Assembly (NCBI GenBank): GCA_964645715.1
Contig: CAZYAO010000011.1
Span: 21,024-85,023 of the forward strand
Direction: 5' to 3'
DNA from: JAUMBM01 sp964645715
Lineage (GTDB): Bacteria; Bacteroidota; Bacteroidia; Chitinophagales; Saprospiraceae
DNA length: 64,000 bases
This document shows positions 43,834 through 52,065 of this stretch, one piece after another (the first letter of the stretch is position 1; each line of letters starts with the position of its first letter). The notes beneath the pieces were generated by a model. It was given only the letters and a program-made list of their open reading frames with translations, had not been told where the DNA came from and searched no databases. Made by a program: the position numbers and the translations under genes.

Positions 43834-45105
43834 TCAGGGGGCAACGATAACTTCCCAACAGTCGTCCGGATTTAAGTAGCGCTGTGCCAGTTGCATGAGA
43901 TCGGCTGCCGAAATTTCTCGCGTCATCCTTACCAACTCATCAAAAGCAGTCATCGGGAGCCCGTCGGAAAGCAAAGAGCGGAGTAGTTCCGCGGTAGCAA
44001 AAGGGCCGTCGACCATAGTAAGGTAATTGCCCAGCAGGTAGCCCTTGAGCATGCGGAGTTCGGTAGCAGGAACCGGGCGGCGGCAGAGCTCGTCCATCTC
44101 TCTGTAAATTTCTGTGAGCGTCTCGTCAACAGCCTCGTGAGCTACTTCACACTCAATATACCAGCAACCATCAAAGCGCATGGGGTCAAAGGAACTTTCG
44201 ATGTTATACGTGAATCCCTTGTCCTCCCGAATATTGGTCATGAGGCGACTGCCAAAATACCCGCCGAAGAGGGTGTCCAGGATGTAAAAACCTGCCGCAT
44301 CAGGGTGGTTGCGGTTGAAAAGCTGCCGCCCTATGCGTATGGAACTTTGGGGCGCTTCCGGCATGCTTATCCGGAGCTTTTCGGCTTTGTCAGGTAGGCT
44401 TGGGAAATCAACAGCACGAGCTGCCTCACCCACGGGCAAATTTCCCAGATAACGATCAACCATTTCCTCTACAGCACTGGTTACTTCGCCGGAAATGATC
44501 ACAAAACCGTTGTGCGCCTGCAAAAGCCGCTCATGGTGCTGCCGCAAATCAAGCGTACTGAGTGCATCGTAGTCTTCCGGCCGGCTATTGTAACCATAGG
44601 GGTGCTGACTGCCAAAAATACAGCTGGTAATCTCCCGATAGGCTACTACGTCTACCTGGCTCAAATCTTCGCGCAGCAACTGTTGATGCTGTTTACAAAA
44701 CCGCCTGAATTCCCCCTCATTAAAGGATGGGCGCGCAACCATGTCTGCAAAAACAGGCAATACATGGGGAAGGTGCCTGTTGAGCGACAACAGCGCTATG
44801 TTGGTTGTATCGAGACTTACGGGCATGCTTATGCTCGCACCGTAGTAGTCAAAGTGGTCAGACAAGGCAGAGCCCTCATATCCGTGGCATCCCTCGGCAA
44901 GCATATCTGCAGCAACTCTGGACACAAGGTGCTTGTGTTCATAGGGTCTGCCGGCAAAAAAAATTAGCTCGACCCGTACACCCGGCTGTGTGCCTGCAGG
45001 AATACTGTAGGCTGCAAGCCCGTTGCGCAGTGTCCACGATCGTACGGCAGGTACGCGTATTTCACCAATGCGTTGTATGTTCGGCCTCCGACGGCGGTTT
45101 GGCAT
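43834..45105 (-). CDS. M16-family peptidase homologue lacking HxxEH
   Basis: 423 aa. The M16 (pitrilysin/PqqL) fold is seen in RNGLAAYSIPAGTQPGVRVEL, ALSDHFDYYGASISMPVSLDTT, EGEFRRFCKQHQQLLRE, FGGYFGSRLMTNIREDKGFTYNI and the C-terminal LMQLAQRYLNPDD. Where active members carry HxxEH after the first strand this protein reads VAADMLAEGCHG, so zinc and catalysis are lost; such proteins normally act as the non-catalytic partner of an adjacent HxxEH protein, but no such gene is next to it here. Start set at ATG 45105 (MPNRRRRPNIQRIGEIRV). No signal peptide seen. Confidence 0.85.
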   Translation of the reverse strand: MPNRRRRPNIQRIGEIRVPAVRSWTLRNGLAAYSIPAGTQPGVRVELIFFAGRPYEHKHLVSRVAADMLAEGCHGYEGSALSDHFDYYGASISMPVSLDTTNIALLSLNRHLPHVLPVFADMVARPSFNEGEFRRFCKQHQQLLREDLSQVDVVAYREITSCIFGSQHPYGYNSRPEDYDALSTLDLRQHHERLLQAHNGFVIISGEVTSAVEEMVDRYLGNLPVGEAARAVDFPSLPDKAEKLRISMPEAPQSSIRIGRQLFNRNHPDAAGFYILDTLFGGYFGSRLMTNIREDKGFTYNIESSFDPMRFDGCWYIECEVAHEAVDETLTEIYREMDELCRRPVPATELRMLKGYLLGNYLTMVDGPFATAELLRSLLSDGLPMTAFDELVRMTREISAADLMQLAQRYLNPDDCWEVIVAP

Positions 45106-45252
45106 CTCTTCTGGTTTCGGACACGAAGGTAAGAACTTGTTTGGATTTGTACGCTTCAAAACCCACGGATCAGTAGTGTAGACAAGGTTGGGCAGGCAGG
45201 AAAAGTAGTGCCGGGTAGTGTATTTTTGTAGATAATTTTTCCCGGAAATTGT

Positions 45253-45260
45253 TAATTTTG
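45253..45260 (+). promoter_or_regulatory. -7 promoter box of dnaN
   Basis: TAATTTTG, matching TAnnTTTG, 24 bases upstream of the dnaN ATG. A second match TATTTTTG lies at 45221-45228. No optimally spaced -33 TTG for the proximal box. Confidence 0.5.
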
Positions 45261-45284
45261 CATCTCAACAATACCGCGCAGATC

Positions 45285-46400
45285 ATGAAATTCAGCGTAT
45301 CTTCTTCAGAACTTCTCAAGCGATTGCAGATGGCCAACGGTGCAATTGCCTCCAATCCTGTATTGCCTATTTTGGAGGACTTTCTGTTTACCATCGAAAA
45401 TAATCGGCTTACCATCGCTACTTCTGATCTCGAGACTTCCTTCACAACTACGATGGACGTCATGGCCGATCACAACGGTATTGTTGCTATCCCGGGCAAA
45501 ATACTGCTGGACACCATCAAGGCTCTGCCGGCACAGCCTATTACTTTCTCCATCGATGAAGATAATTACAGCATAGAGATTACCTCCGCCTACGGTAAAT
45601 ATAAGCAGAAGGGTGAGCAGGGGAAGGACTATCCGGCTATCCCACAACCTGATGAGGTGGATGCTATCACCCTGCCCGCACAAATGCTGACCAACGGTAT
45701 CAATAAAACGCTGTTTGCGACCAGCACAGATGAGCTCCGACCTGCTATGACAGGTGTTTACTTCCAGATTGATTTCAACAAGCTCATTATGGTTGCTACT
45801 GATGCACATAAGTTGGTCAAGTACAGCTTTAGCAATGTAGAGAGCGAGGTGTCGACGTCGTTTATCATCCCAAAGAAGGCACTCAATTTGCTGAAAGCAA
45901 CGCTGCCGGATGTCGGGGAGGTGAAGTTGTCCTTCAGCAAAACAAACGCTTTTTTTAGTTTTGGCGACAATAGACTGGCCTGTCGCCTGATAGATGCCCG
46001 CTATCCCGACTACAATGCGGTTATTCCTGTTGATAATCCTAAGTTACTGACGGTTTCCCGGACTGACTTCCAGAGTTCTCTCAAGCGTATTGCCATTTAT
46101 GCCAATAAGACCACCAATCAGGTGGTGCTGAGGCTCAATGAGGGTAGTCTGAATATTTCTGCACAGGATCTGGATTTTGCCAATGAGGCAGTTGAGCAGC
46201 TTCCTTGTTCTTACGATGGCGATCCGCTGGCCATCGGCTTCAACGCACGCTTCCTGATTGAAATGTTGGGTGTACTTGAATCGGATGAAGTAAGACTGGA
46301 GATGAGCACACCTACGCGGGCGGGCATCCTGTTTCCGGTTGAAGAGATGCAGGGCGAGGATATCCTAATGTTGGTGATGCCGGTAATGCTAAACGGTTGA
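45285..46400 (+). CDS. dnaN: DNA polymerase III subunit beta (sliding clamp)
   Basis: 371 aa, three-domain ring-forming clamp. MKFSVSSSELLKRLQMANGAI, PVLPILEDFLFTI, PAMTGVYFQIDFNKLIMVATDAHKLV, RLIDARYPDYNAVIP and the C-terminal end VLMPV-like LMLVMPVMLN are diagnostic. ATG 45285 gives the canonical MKFSV start. It is not next to dnaA, as is common in Bacteroidota, so no origin should be inferred. Its stop codon overlaps the ATG of the LysE gene by one base. Confidence 0.95.
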   Translation: MKFSVSSSELLKRLQMANGAIASNPVLPILEDFLFTIENNRLTIATSDLETSFTTTMDVMADHNGIVAIPGKILLDTIKALPAQPITFSIDEDNYSIEITSAYGKYKQKGEQGKDYPAIPQPDEVDAITLPAQMLTNGINKTLFATSTDELRPAMTGVYFQIDFNKLIMVATDAHKLVKYSFSNVESEVSTSFIIPKKALNLLKATLPDVGEVKLSFSKTNAFFSFGDNRLACRLIDARYPDYNAVIPVDNPKLLTVSRTDFQSSLKRIAIYANKTTNQVVLRLNEGSLNISAQDLDFANEAVEQLPCSYDGDPLAIGFNARFLIEMLGVLESDEVRLEMSTPTRAGILFPVEEMQGEDILMLVMPVMLNG

Positions 46401-47026
46401 TGGATGGTCAGCTGATTTGGGAAGGGATACGCCTGGGGCTGTTGCTCTCGCTTTTAGTAGGACCCATCTTGGTGGGTATTGTACAAGCAGGTGTAGAGCA
46501 AGGTTTTCGTGCTGGTTTATCAGTAGGGTTTGGCGTGTGGATAAGTGATATTCTCTTCATCAGTCTGGTATATTGGGGCTTCCATCTGATCGATCCACTG
46601 GTACATACGGATTCATTCACTTTCTGGGGTGCCGTTGCCGGGGGTGGGGTACTGTTCGGCTATGGAATTTACGCGTTGCTAACACCACCGCCACCATTCG
46701 GAGACCAGCTGACACTACAACGCAACAGACCCTTCAAGGCGCTATGGCTGAAAGGGTTCCTGATTAATACAATTAACCCCTTTACTATTTTTTTCTGGTC
46801 GAGTATTATGGCGGGTGTTGTTGTGAAACGCCAGCTGACACCACCAGCCTCACTGCAGTTTTTTGCGGGCGTTATGGCTGTGATTGTATCAACAGACGCA
46901 CTCAAGGCATTGCTCGCCCGTCAGATAAGAGCGAGAATCAGACCCATACACCTGTTTTGGCTCCGCCGCATTGTAGGCATTGCTTTCATTATCTTCGGAC
47001 TGGGTATGTTGTGGCGCGCCTGGTAG
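46400..47026 (+). CDS. LysE/RhtB-family exporter
   Basis: 208 aa membrane protein, about six hydrophobic segments, of the LysE amino-acid exporter superfamily: LLSLLVGPILVGIVQAGVEQGFRAGLSVGFGVWISD at residues 13-48 (a GP..L.....G...G...G.G...D pattern), KGFLINTINPFTIFFW in the middle and the C-terminal IVGIAFIIFGLGML. Substrate unknown. The ATG overlaps the dnaN stop (TGATG), so translation is probably coupled even though the functions differ. Convergent with the RND adaptor, 12 bases away. Confidence 0.85.
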   Translation: MDGQLIWEGIRLGLLLSLLVGPILVGIVQAGVEQGFRAGLSVGFGVWISDILFISLVYWGFHLIDPLVHTDSFTFWGAVAGGGVLFGYGIYALLTPPPPFGDQLTLQRNRPFKALWLKGFLINTINPFTIFFWSSIMAGVVVKRQLTPPASLQFFAGVMAVIVSTDALKALLARQIRARIRPIHLFWLRRIVGIAFIIFGLGMLWRAW

Positions 47027-47038
47027 CGTGCCAGGCCG

Positions 47039-48124
47039 TTATTCTATCTCTGTTATACGCACGGGTGCGTCGGGTTTTAGCTGGAGGATACCCGTCGTGA
47101 TAACGGTATCACCGGGCATAAGACCCTTGACAATCTGTATTTTACTCTCCTGCCGAATTCCCGTAGTTACCTCAGTTGCCTGTGCGAGTCCGTTCCGGAA
47201 AACAAATACTTTTTTACTACCCATTTCTGGGATTACGGCTTCTGTAGGAATCATGATTGCCTGATCATACTGATTGAGAGACAACTTAACGTTGGCAAAA
47301 GCTCCCGGGAGGATTTGTCCCTTTGGATTGGGGGCAGTGGCCTTAATACGAAATGTGCGGGTGGCAGCATCGATGGAGGGGTCGATGGCATCTACAGTTG
47401 CCCGCAGGATACCAGCTACGCCTTCGGTCTGAAATTCGACCATGTTGCCAGGCTTTATTTGAGGGCTGTATTTTTCGGGCACAGAAAACTCAATTTTTAT
47501 GGGATTGATACTGACGAGCTTAACGATGGCTGCACCAGGCGCCAAAAAGCTTCCCTCACTGACTTGTCGCAGGCCCAGACGACCGCTGAAAGGTGCCCTG
47601 ATGATTCTTTTTTCGAGTTGTACTTCCAGCAGCGCCAACTCTGCCTTAGATTTTTCCAGCTCGGCTGCAGCAATTTCGTATTCTTGCAGGCTGACGCCTT
47701 CTTTTTCATAAAGCCCCCAAAGCCGCTCAGCGATTTTTTGATTGAGTTCCATTTGGACTTTCAATCGGTTGTGCTGTGCTTTTAGTTCGTCATCGTCGAG
47801 GCGCACAAGTATGGTGCCTTTACTGACATAATCCCCCTCCTTAAACAGGATAGATTTGATGCGTCCGGCCGTTTCGCTGCTGATCAGCACTTCGTCGGTG
47901 GCTGCAGTGGTACCACTTACATTGATAAAATCATTGAGGGATGCCGATGCAATGACCATGGCCCGGACAGGAACAGCTACCACGGGCATGGCCGGACCTC
48001 CCGGACCTGAAGCAGGAGGCGTATCAGTCGGCTGCCCCGTCTGGAGCATACCCGATTGATAAGCAATAAAAGCTATCAGGCAAACGACAGCCAGCACAAT
48101 GGCTGCCAATCTGATCTTTTTCAT
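47039..48124 (-). CDS. RND efflux periplasmic adaptor subunit (MFP/HlyD)
   Basis: 361 aa. N-terminal membrane anchor (MKKIRLAAIVLAVVCLIAFI), then the lipoyl and helical-hairpin region (ISSETAGRIKSILFKEGDYVSKGTIL ... EYEIAAAELEKSKAELALLEVQLEKR), beta-barrel and C-terminal membrane-proximal domain (AVIPEMGSKKVFVFRNGLAQATEV, GLMPGDTVITTGIL). It would bridge an inner-membrane RND pump to an outer-membrane channel. No RND pump or TolC homologue is downstream: the LysE gene is convergent, and upstream is the cco block. No lipobox is seen. Confidence 0.9.
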   Translation of the reverse strand: MKKIRLAAIVLAVVCLIAFIAYQSGMLQTGQPTDTPPASGPGGPAMPVVAVPVRAMVIASASLNDFINVSGTTAATDEVLISSETAGRIKSILFKEGDYVSKGTILVRLDDDELKAQHNRLKVQMELNQKIAERLWGLYEKEGVSLQEYEIAAAELEKSKAELALLEVQLEKRIIRAPFSGRLGLRQVSEGSFLAPGAAIVKLVSINPIKIEFSVPEKYSPQIKPGNMVEFQTEGVAGILRATVDAIDPSIDAATRTFRIKATAPNPKGQILPGAFANVKLSLNQYDQAIMIPTEAVIPEMGSKKVFVFRNGLAQATEVTTGIRQESKIQIVKGLMPGDTVITTGILQLKPDAPVRITEIE

Positions 48125-48409
48125 AACAAACACAAATTATTTCTCTTTCTGACAACAAGGAGTGTGGCCGGGTCAGTTGGAAGGACACCTTCTCCGTTGA
48201 AAACCTAGACAGTAAATGTAACAATATCCATTTGGTTTGGATGAAGTTCTGTCCATTTTTTACGCCAAACAGCAACATCATGCTGTAAATGGGACGTAAA
48301 TAGTTGAATCCGGAGATGGCAATGACAAAAATCACCAGTACACCCTAGATATAAATCATCTGAGGGAGGGAACGGGCGGCGGTAATTTAGCGCCATAAAG
48401 GGACGATTT

Positions 48410-48571
48410 ATGTACATCATGGTTTTCCTCATCCTCGTGAGTCTGATAGTGGCGCTGGGTTTTTTGGCCGCCTTTTGGTGGGCTGTCCGCTCAGGGCAGT
48501 ACGAAGACGATTATACGCCTTCGATCCGAATGTTGCTTGACGACGATCCAACAGAATCTTTGAACCAATAA
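48410..48571 (+). CDS. ccoS: Cbb3-type cytochrome oxidase assembly protein CcoS
   Basis: 53 aa, read directly from an ATG at 48410 to TAA at 48569-48571. A single transmembrane helix (VFLILVSLIVALGFLAAF) is followed by FWWAVRSGQYEDDYTPSIRM, the CcoS hallmark, and an acidic tail. It is needed for cofactor maturation of the cbb3 oxidase in other bacteria. It sits 12 bases upstream of ccoNO and heads the cluster. Confidence 0.92.
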   Translation: MYIMVFLILVSLIVALGFLAAFWWAVRSGQYEDDYTPSIRMLLDDDPTESLNQ

Positions 48572-48583
48572 CGATAACTAATC

Positions 48584-50734
48584 ATGGCGCAATTAGATAC
48601 TTTCCGTTATGACAATGCCATTGTCCGGAATTTCGCCATTGCAACCGCAATTTGGGGGCTGGTGGGCATGACTGTAGGGCTTTTAGCTGCCTTACAGCTG
48701 CTTTATCCGTCACTCAATCTCGGGCTGGCAGAGACTACTTTTGGCCGAATCAGACCGCTGCATACGAATGCAGTGATTTTTGCCTTTGTAGGTAATGGTA
48801 TTTTTACAGGCGTTTATTACAGTCTTCAGCGGCTGCTCAAGGCGCGTATGTTCAGCGATCTGCTGAGTAAAATTCATTTTTGGGGCTGGCAGGCAATTAT
48901 TGTTGCCGCAGCAGTGACACTGCCGCTGGGCATTACTGCTTCCAGTGAGTATGCCGAATTGGAATGGCCAATAGACTTGGCCATTGCACTCATCTGGGTG
49001 GTGTTTGGTATCAACATGATGGGGACTATCCTCAAGCGCCGCGAACAACACCTGTATGTAGCCATCTGGTTTTACATAGCGACCTGGGTGACCGTCACAC
49101 TGCTGCACGTTGTGAAAAGTCTGGAGCTGCCGGTAAGTATGTGGAAATCTTATCCTGTCTTCGCAGGTGTACAGGATGCACTGATTCAGTGGTGGTATGG
49201 CCACAATGCAGTGGCTTTCTTCCTGACGACGCCTTACCTCGGGCTGATGTACTATTTTATGCCCAAGGCGGCCAATCGGCCGGTATACTCTTATAAGCTG
49301 TCGATTATACACTTCTGGGCATTGATATTTATTTATATATGGGCAGGACCACACCATTTATTATATACCTCTTTGCCTGATTGGGCACAGAGTTTGGGTA
49401 TGGTTTTTTCATTAATGCTCATTGCACCCAGCTGGGGGGGTATGCTCAATGGCCTGCTGACGCTGAGAGGTGCCTGGGATCGCGTGCGTCAGGATCCCGT
49501 TCTCAAATTTATGGTCGTGGCTGTTACGGCCTACGGTATGGCAACCCTGGAGGGGCCTATGCTGTCCATCAAGTCGGTCAATGCCATTAGTCACTATACC
49601 GACTGGACGATTGGCCACGTGCACGTAGGTGCATTGGGTTGGAATGGTATGCTCACCTTTGGTGTACTTTACTGGTTGTTCCCACGCTTGTACAACACAC
49701 CTGTCTACAGTCAAAAACTAGCCAATACACATTTTTGGATGAGTACGCTTGGCTTGCTGTTCTATGCTATACCGTTGTATTGGGCAGGCTGGACACAGAG
49801 CCTGATGTGGAAGGAATTCTTACCAGAAGGTGTACTGAAATATGGCAACTTCCTTGAGACAGTAACGCAGATTCTGCCCATGTACTTTATGCGTGCTGTT
49901 GGAGGATTAATTTATGTTAGTGGCGTGGTTGTCATGTTGTACAACCTCTATAAGACAGCGAAAGTAGGTTCTTTTGTGGGGGATGAAGAAGTACAGGCGG
50001 CACCACTGAGCGCGCTGGCAACCAGCCAGGAAGGCAGCAGCTATTGGCACCGCTGGATTGAGCGCCGGCCAGTACAGATGCTGTTGGCATCGCTGGTAGC
50101 AGTGGCTATTGGTGGTATCGTGGAGATGCTGCCTATGATGATGATCGAAAGCAACGTTCCCAAGATAGAGTCTGTAAAACCTTACACAGCGCTTGAACTG
50201 GAGGGCAGGGATCTGTACATCCGAGAGGGATGTTTGGGTTGCCACTCACAAATGGTCAGGCCTTTCCGTTCAGAGACGGCGCGCTATGGCGAATACTCCA
50301 AGTCAGGAGAGTTCATTTACGACAGGCCGTTCCTGTGGGGGTCTAAGCGTACTGGTCCGGATTTGCACCGTCTGGGTGGCAAATATCCACACAGCTGGCA
50401 TTACAACCACATGTATGATCCTACGAGTACGAGTCCCGGCTCTATCATGCCGCCTTATCCATGGCTGCTTGAGCGTGAGCTCAATACCAGTCTGACGGCT
50501 GATAAGATTCGCACCCTGCGCACCTTGGGTACTCCTTATGAGGAAGGCTACGAAGAGGCTGCAGTTGCTGACCTGCAGGCGCAAGCCAAGCAGATAGCTG
50601 ACCAATTGCGCAAAGAAATTAAAGATCTCGACAAGCAGGATCCAAATCTGGAGAAGCGTGAGATTATAGCAATGATTGCTTATCTCCAACGACTGGGTAC
50701 AGATATCAAGCCCAAGTCACAAGCAGCAAATTAA
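48584..50734 (+). CDS. ccoNO: Fused cbb3-type cytochrome c oxidase subunits I and II (CcoN-CcoO)
   Basis: 716 aa. Residues 1-~490 are the 12-helix CcoN: FGRIRPLHTNAVIFAFVGNGI, WWYGHNAVAFFLTTPYLGLMYY and IHFWALIFIYIWAGPHH carry heme b/b3 and CuB histidines. From ~500 the CcoO part has one membrane anchor and a covalent heme c site REGCLGCHSQMVRP (CxxCH), then ESGEFIYDRPFLWGSKRTGPDL-type sequence. The fusion is usual in Bacteroidota. The enzyme is a proton-pumping oxidase with high O2 affinity. It is followed by a hairpin-containing gap and ccoQ. Confidence 0.95.
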   Translation: MAQLDTFRYDNAIVRNFAIATAIWGLVGMTVGLLAALQLLYPSLNLGLAETTFGRIRPLHTNAVIFAFVGNGIFTGVYYSLQRLLKARMFSDLLSKIHFWGWQAIIVAAAVTLPLGITASSEYAELEWPIDLAIALIWVVFGINMMGTILKRREQHLYVAIWFYIATWVTVTLLHVVKSLELPVSMWKSYPVFAGVQDALIQWWYGHNAVAFFLTTPYLGLMYYFMPKAANRPVYSYKLSIIHFWALIFIYIWAGPHHLLYTSLPDWAQSLGMVFSLMLIAPSWGGMLNGLLTLRGAWDRVRQDPVLKFMVVAVTAYGMATLEGPMLSIKSVNAISHYTDWTIGHVHVGALGWNGMLTFGVLYWLFPRLYNTPVYSQKLANTHFWMSTLGLLFYAIPLYWAGWTQSLMWKEFLPEGVLKYGNFLETVTQILPMYFMRAVGGLIYVSGVVVMLYNLYKTAKVGSFVGDEEVQAAPLSALATSQEGSSYWHRWIERRPVQMLLASLVAVAIGGIVEMLPMMMIESNVPKIESVKPYTALELEGRDLYIREGCLGCHSQMVRPFRSETARYGEYSKSGEFIYDRPFLWGSKRTGPDLHRLGGKYPHSWHYNHMYDPTSTSPGSIMPPYPWLLERELNTSLTADKIRTLRTLGTPYEEGYEEAAVADLQAQAKQIADQLRKEIKDLDKQDPNLEKREIIAMIAYLQRLGTDIKPKSQAAN

Positions 50735-50778
50735 AGGGGTAATTTTTACTCCCGTATGAATGGTTTTTATCGTCCCTC

Positions 50779-50829
50779 GCAACCGTGGCTCCCGGCTCAT
50801 TATGAGCCGGGGCCCTTTGCCAAGGTTGC
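50779..50829 (+). repeat. Hairpin between ccoNO and ccoQ
   Basis: A 9-bp stem CCCGGCTCA (50791-50799) / TGAGCCGGG (50803-50811) with loop TTA lies inside an outer GCAACC (50779-50784) / GGTTGC (50824-50829) pairing. No T-run follows. A likely mRNA processing or stabilising site inside the cco operon (inference). Confidence 0.75.
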
Positions 50830-50846
50830 CCGGAAAAATAAATACA

Positions 50847-51035
50847 ATGTATAAGTACATTCTTGAAAACGCCGGCAATATCAACTGGATGGCCATTTTT
50901 GCATTGCTTACTTTCTTTCTGATGTTTGTAATCAGTGCCGTGGTCGTCACTACACGTCGGCAGGGCTGGATCGACAAAATGTCCAACATGCCCCTCGAAG
51001 ACAATCCTTCGTTAAACAGCGATAACTCCCAATAG
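50847..51035 (+). CDS. ccoQ: CcoQ-like small subunit of cbb3 oxidase
   Basis: 62 aa. A short N-terminal segment (MYKYILENAGNINWMAIFALL) leads into one transmembrane helix ending VVVTTRRQGWIDKMSNMPLED. Size, single helix and location between CcoO and CcoP identify it as the small CcoQ-type subunit, although the sequence itself is weakly conserved. It ends two bases before ccoP. Confidence 0.75.
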   Translation: MYKYILENAGNINWMAIFALLTFFLMFVISAVVVTTRRQGWIDKMSNMPLEDNPSLNSDNSQ

Positions 51036-51037
51036 AA

Positions 51038-51988
51038 ATGAAAAGAACATTTTTGCCATACGTACTGACAGCGGCCTTTTTGCCGGCTTATTCCTTGCTG
51101 ATGGCCATGAGCCCCGCACAGGATGGGGGTGCCAATGGGGCGGATACACCTGCTTTGGACTGGGTGTACAATAATTTGGTGGTCCTGTTAGGTGCTGCCA
51201 TTATTGTCGGGGCTTTCCTGGCATTGTACAGCGCTACCAATATGTTGTTGCAAACGCAAAAAATGCGCATCCTGCAGGAACACGGTGTGGAAGTGCTGGA
51301 AAAAGTAGCCCGGGAGCCACAGGAATCCTGGTGGGCTCGGCAATATCGCCAGTGGACGAATGTCGTGCCTGTCGAAAAGGAGAAGGATATCATACTGGCG
51401 CACCCGCATGACGGTATCTACGAACTCGATAATAGCCTGCCTCCTTGGTGGGTAGCACTCTTCTACATTACCATTGCCTTTTCTGTTGTGTACGTCGGCT
51501 ACTTCCACGTGTTTGATGCGGGATTGCTGCAGGCAGACGAATACAAACAGGAGGTAGCGGTGGCCGAAAAGGAAGTCAAGGCTTATTTGGCCAAGCAGGC
51601 TGATTTTGTGGATGAAACCAACGTGACAGCCTTGGCTGAAGCCAATGAATTGGCATTAGGGGAGACTATCTATAAGACTAGTTGCGCTTCCTGTCATGGT
51701 GCATTGGGCGAGGGTGGGGTAGGACCCAACATGACAGACAATTACTGGATCCACGGAGGTAGTATTCAGGATGTCTTCAAAACCATTAAATATGGTGTGC
51801 CCGAAAAGGGAATGATCTCCTGGAAAGAGCAGATTCGTCCCGCAGATATGCAGAGAGTCGCTAGCTATCTCCTGACGTTGGTAGGGACTAATCCGCCTAA
51901 TGGGAAGGAACCACAAGGTGAATTATTTACAGCTGCTGCTGAAGGGAAGGACGAGCCCACGGCAGACAGCAATAATGTAAATGAGTAA
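51038..51988 (+). CDS. ccoP: Cbb3-type cytochrome c oxidase subunit III (CcoP)
   Basis: 316 aa. Two N-terminal hydrophobic segments flank the CcoP N-terminal domain (HPHDGIYELDNSLPPWWVALF). A periplasmic cytochrome c domain follows with one heme motif, YKTSCASCHGALGEGGVGPNM, then a methionine/His axial region. Proteobacterial CcoP carries two heme c groups; only one CxxCH is present here, which is the Bacteroidota form. The tail is acidic. A hairpin (52005-52039) separates it from ccoG. Confidence 0.92.
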   Translation: MKRTFLPYVLTAAFLPAYSLLMAMSPAQDGGANGADTPALDWVYNNLVVLLGAAIIVGAFLALYSATNMLLQTQKMRILQEHGVEVLEKVAREPQESWWARQYRQWTNVVPVEKEKDIILAHPHDGIYELDNSLPPWWVALFYITIAFSVVYVGYFHVFDAGLLQADEYKQEVAVAEKEVKAYLAKQADFVDETNVTALAEANELALGETIYKTSCASCHGALGEGGVGPNMTDNYWIHGGSIQDVFKTIKYGVPEKGMISWKEQIRPADMQRVASYLLTLVGTNPPNGKEPQGELFTAAAEGKDEPTADSNNVNE

Positions 51989-52004
51989 AAATAATCAGTT
52001 GACA

Positions 52005-52039
52005 CCGCAGGCTGCTGCCAGACGGCAGCTTGCCTGCGG
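52005..52039 (+). repeat. Hairpin between ccoP and ccoG
   Basis: CCGCAGGC-T-GCTGCC (52005-52019) pairs with GGCAGC-TT-GCCTGCGG (52024-52039) around AGAC, 14 bp with one internal loop. It holds GCTGCC/GGCAGC in the orientation opposite to the TTGGCAGC family. Not followed by a T-run. Confidence 0.78.
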
Positions 52040-52065
52040 CGCCTAACACTAATTGCGAGGGTGTT

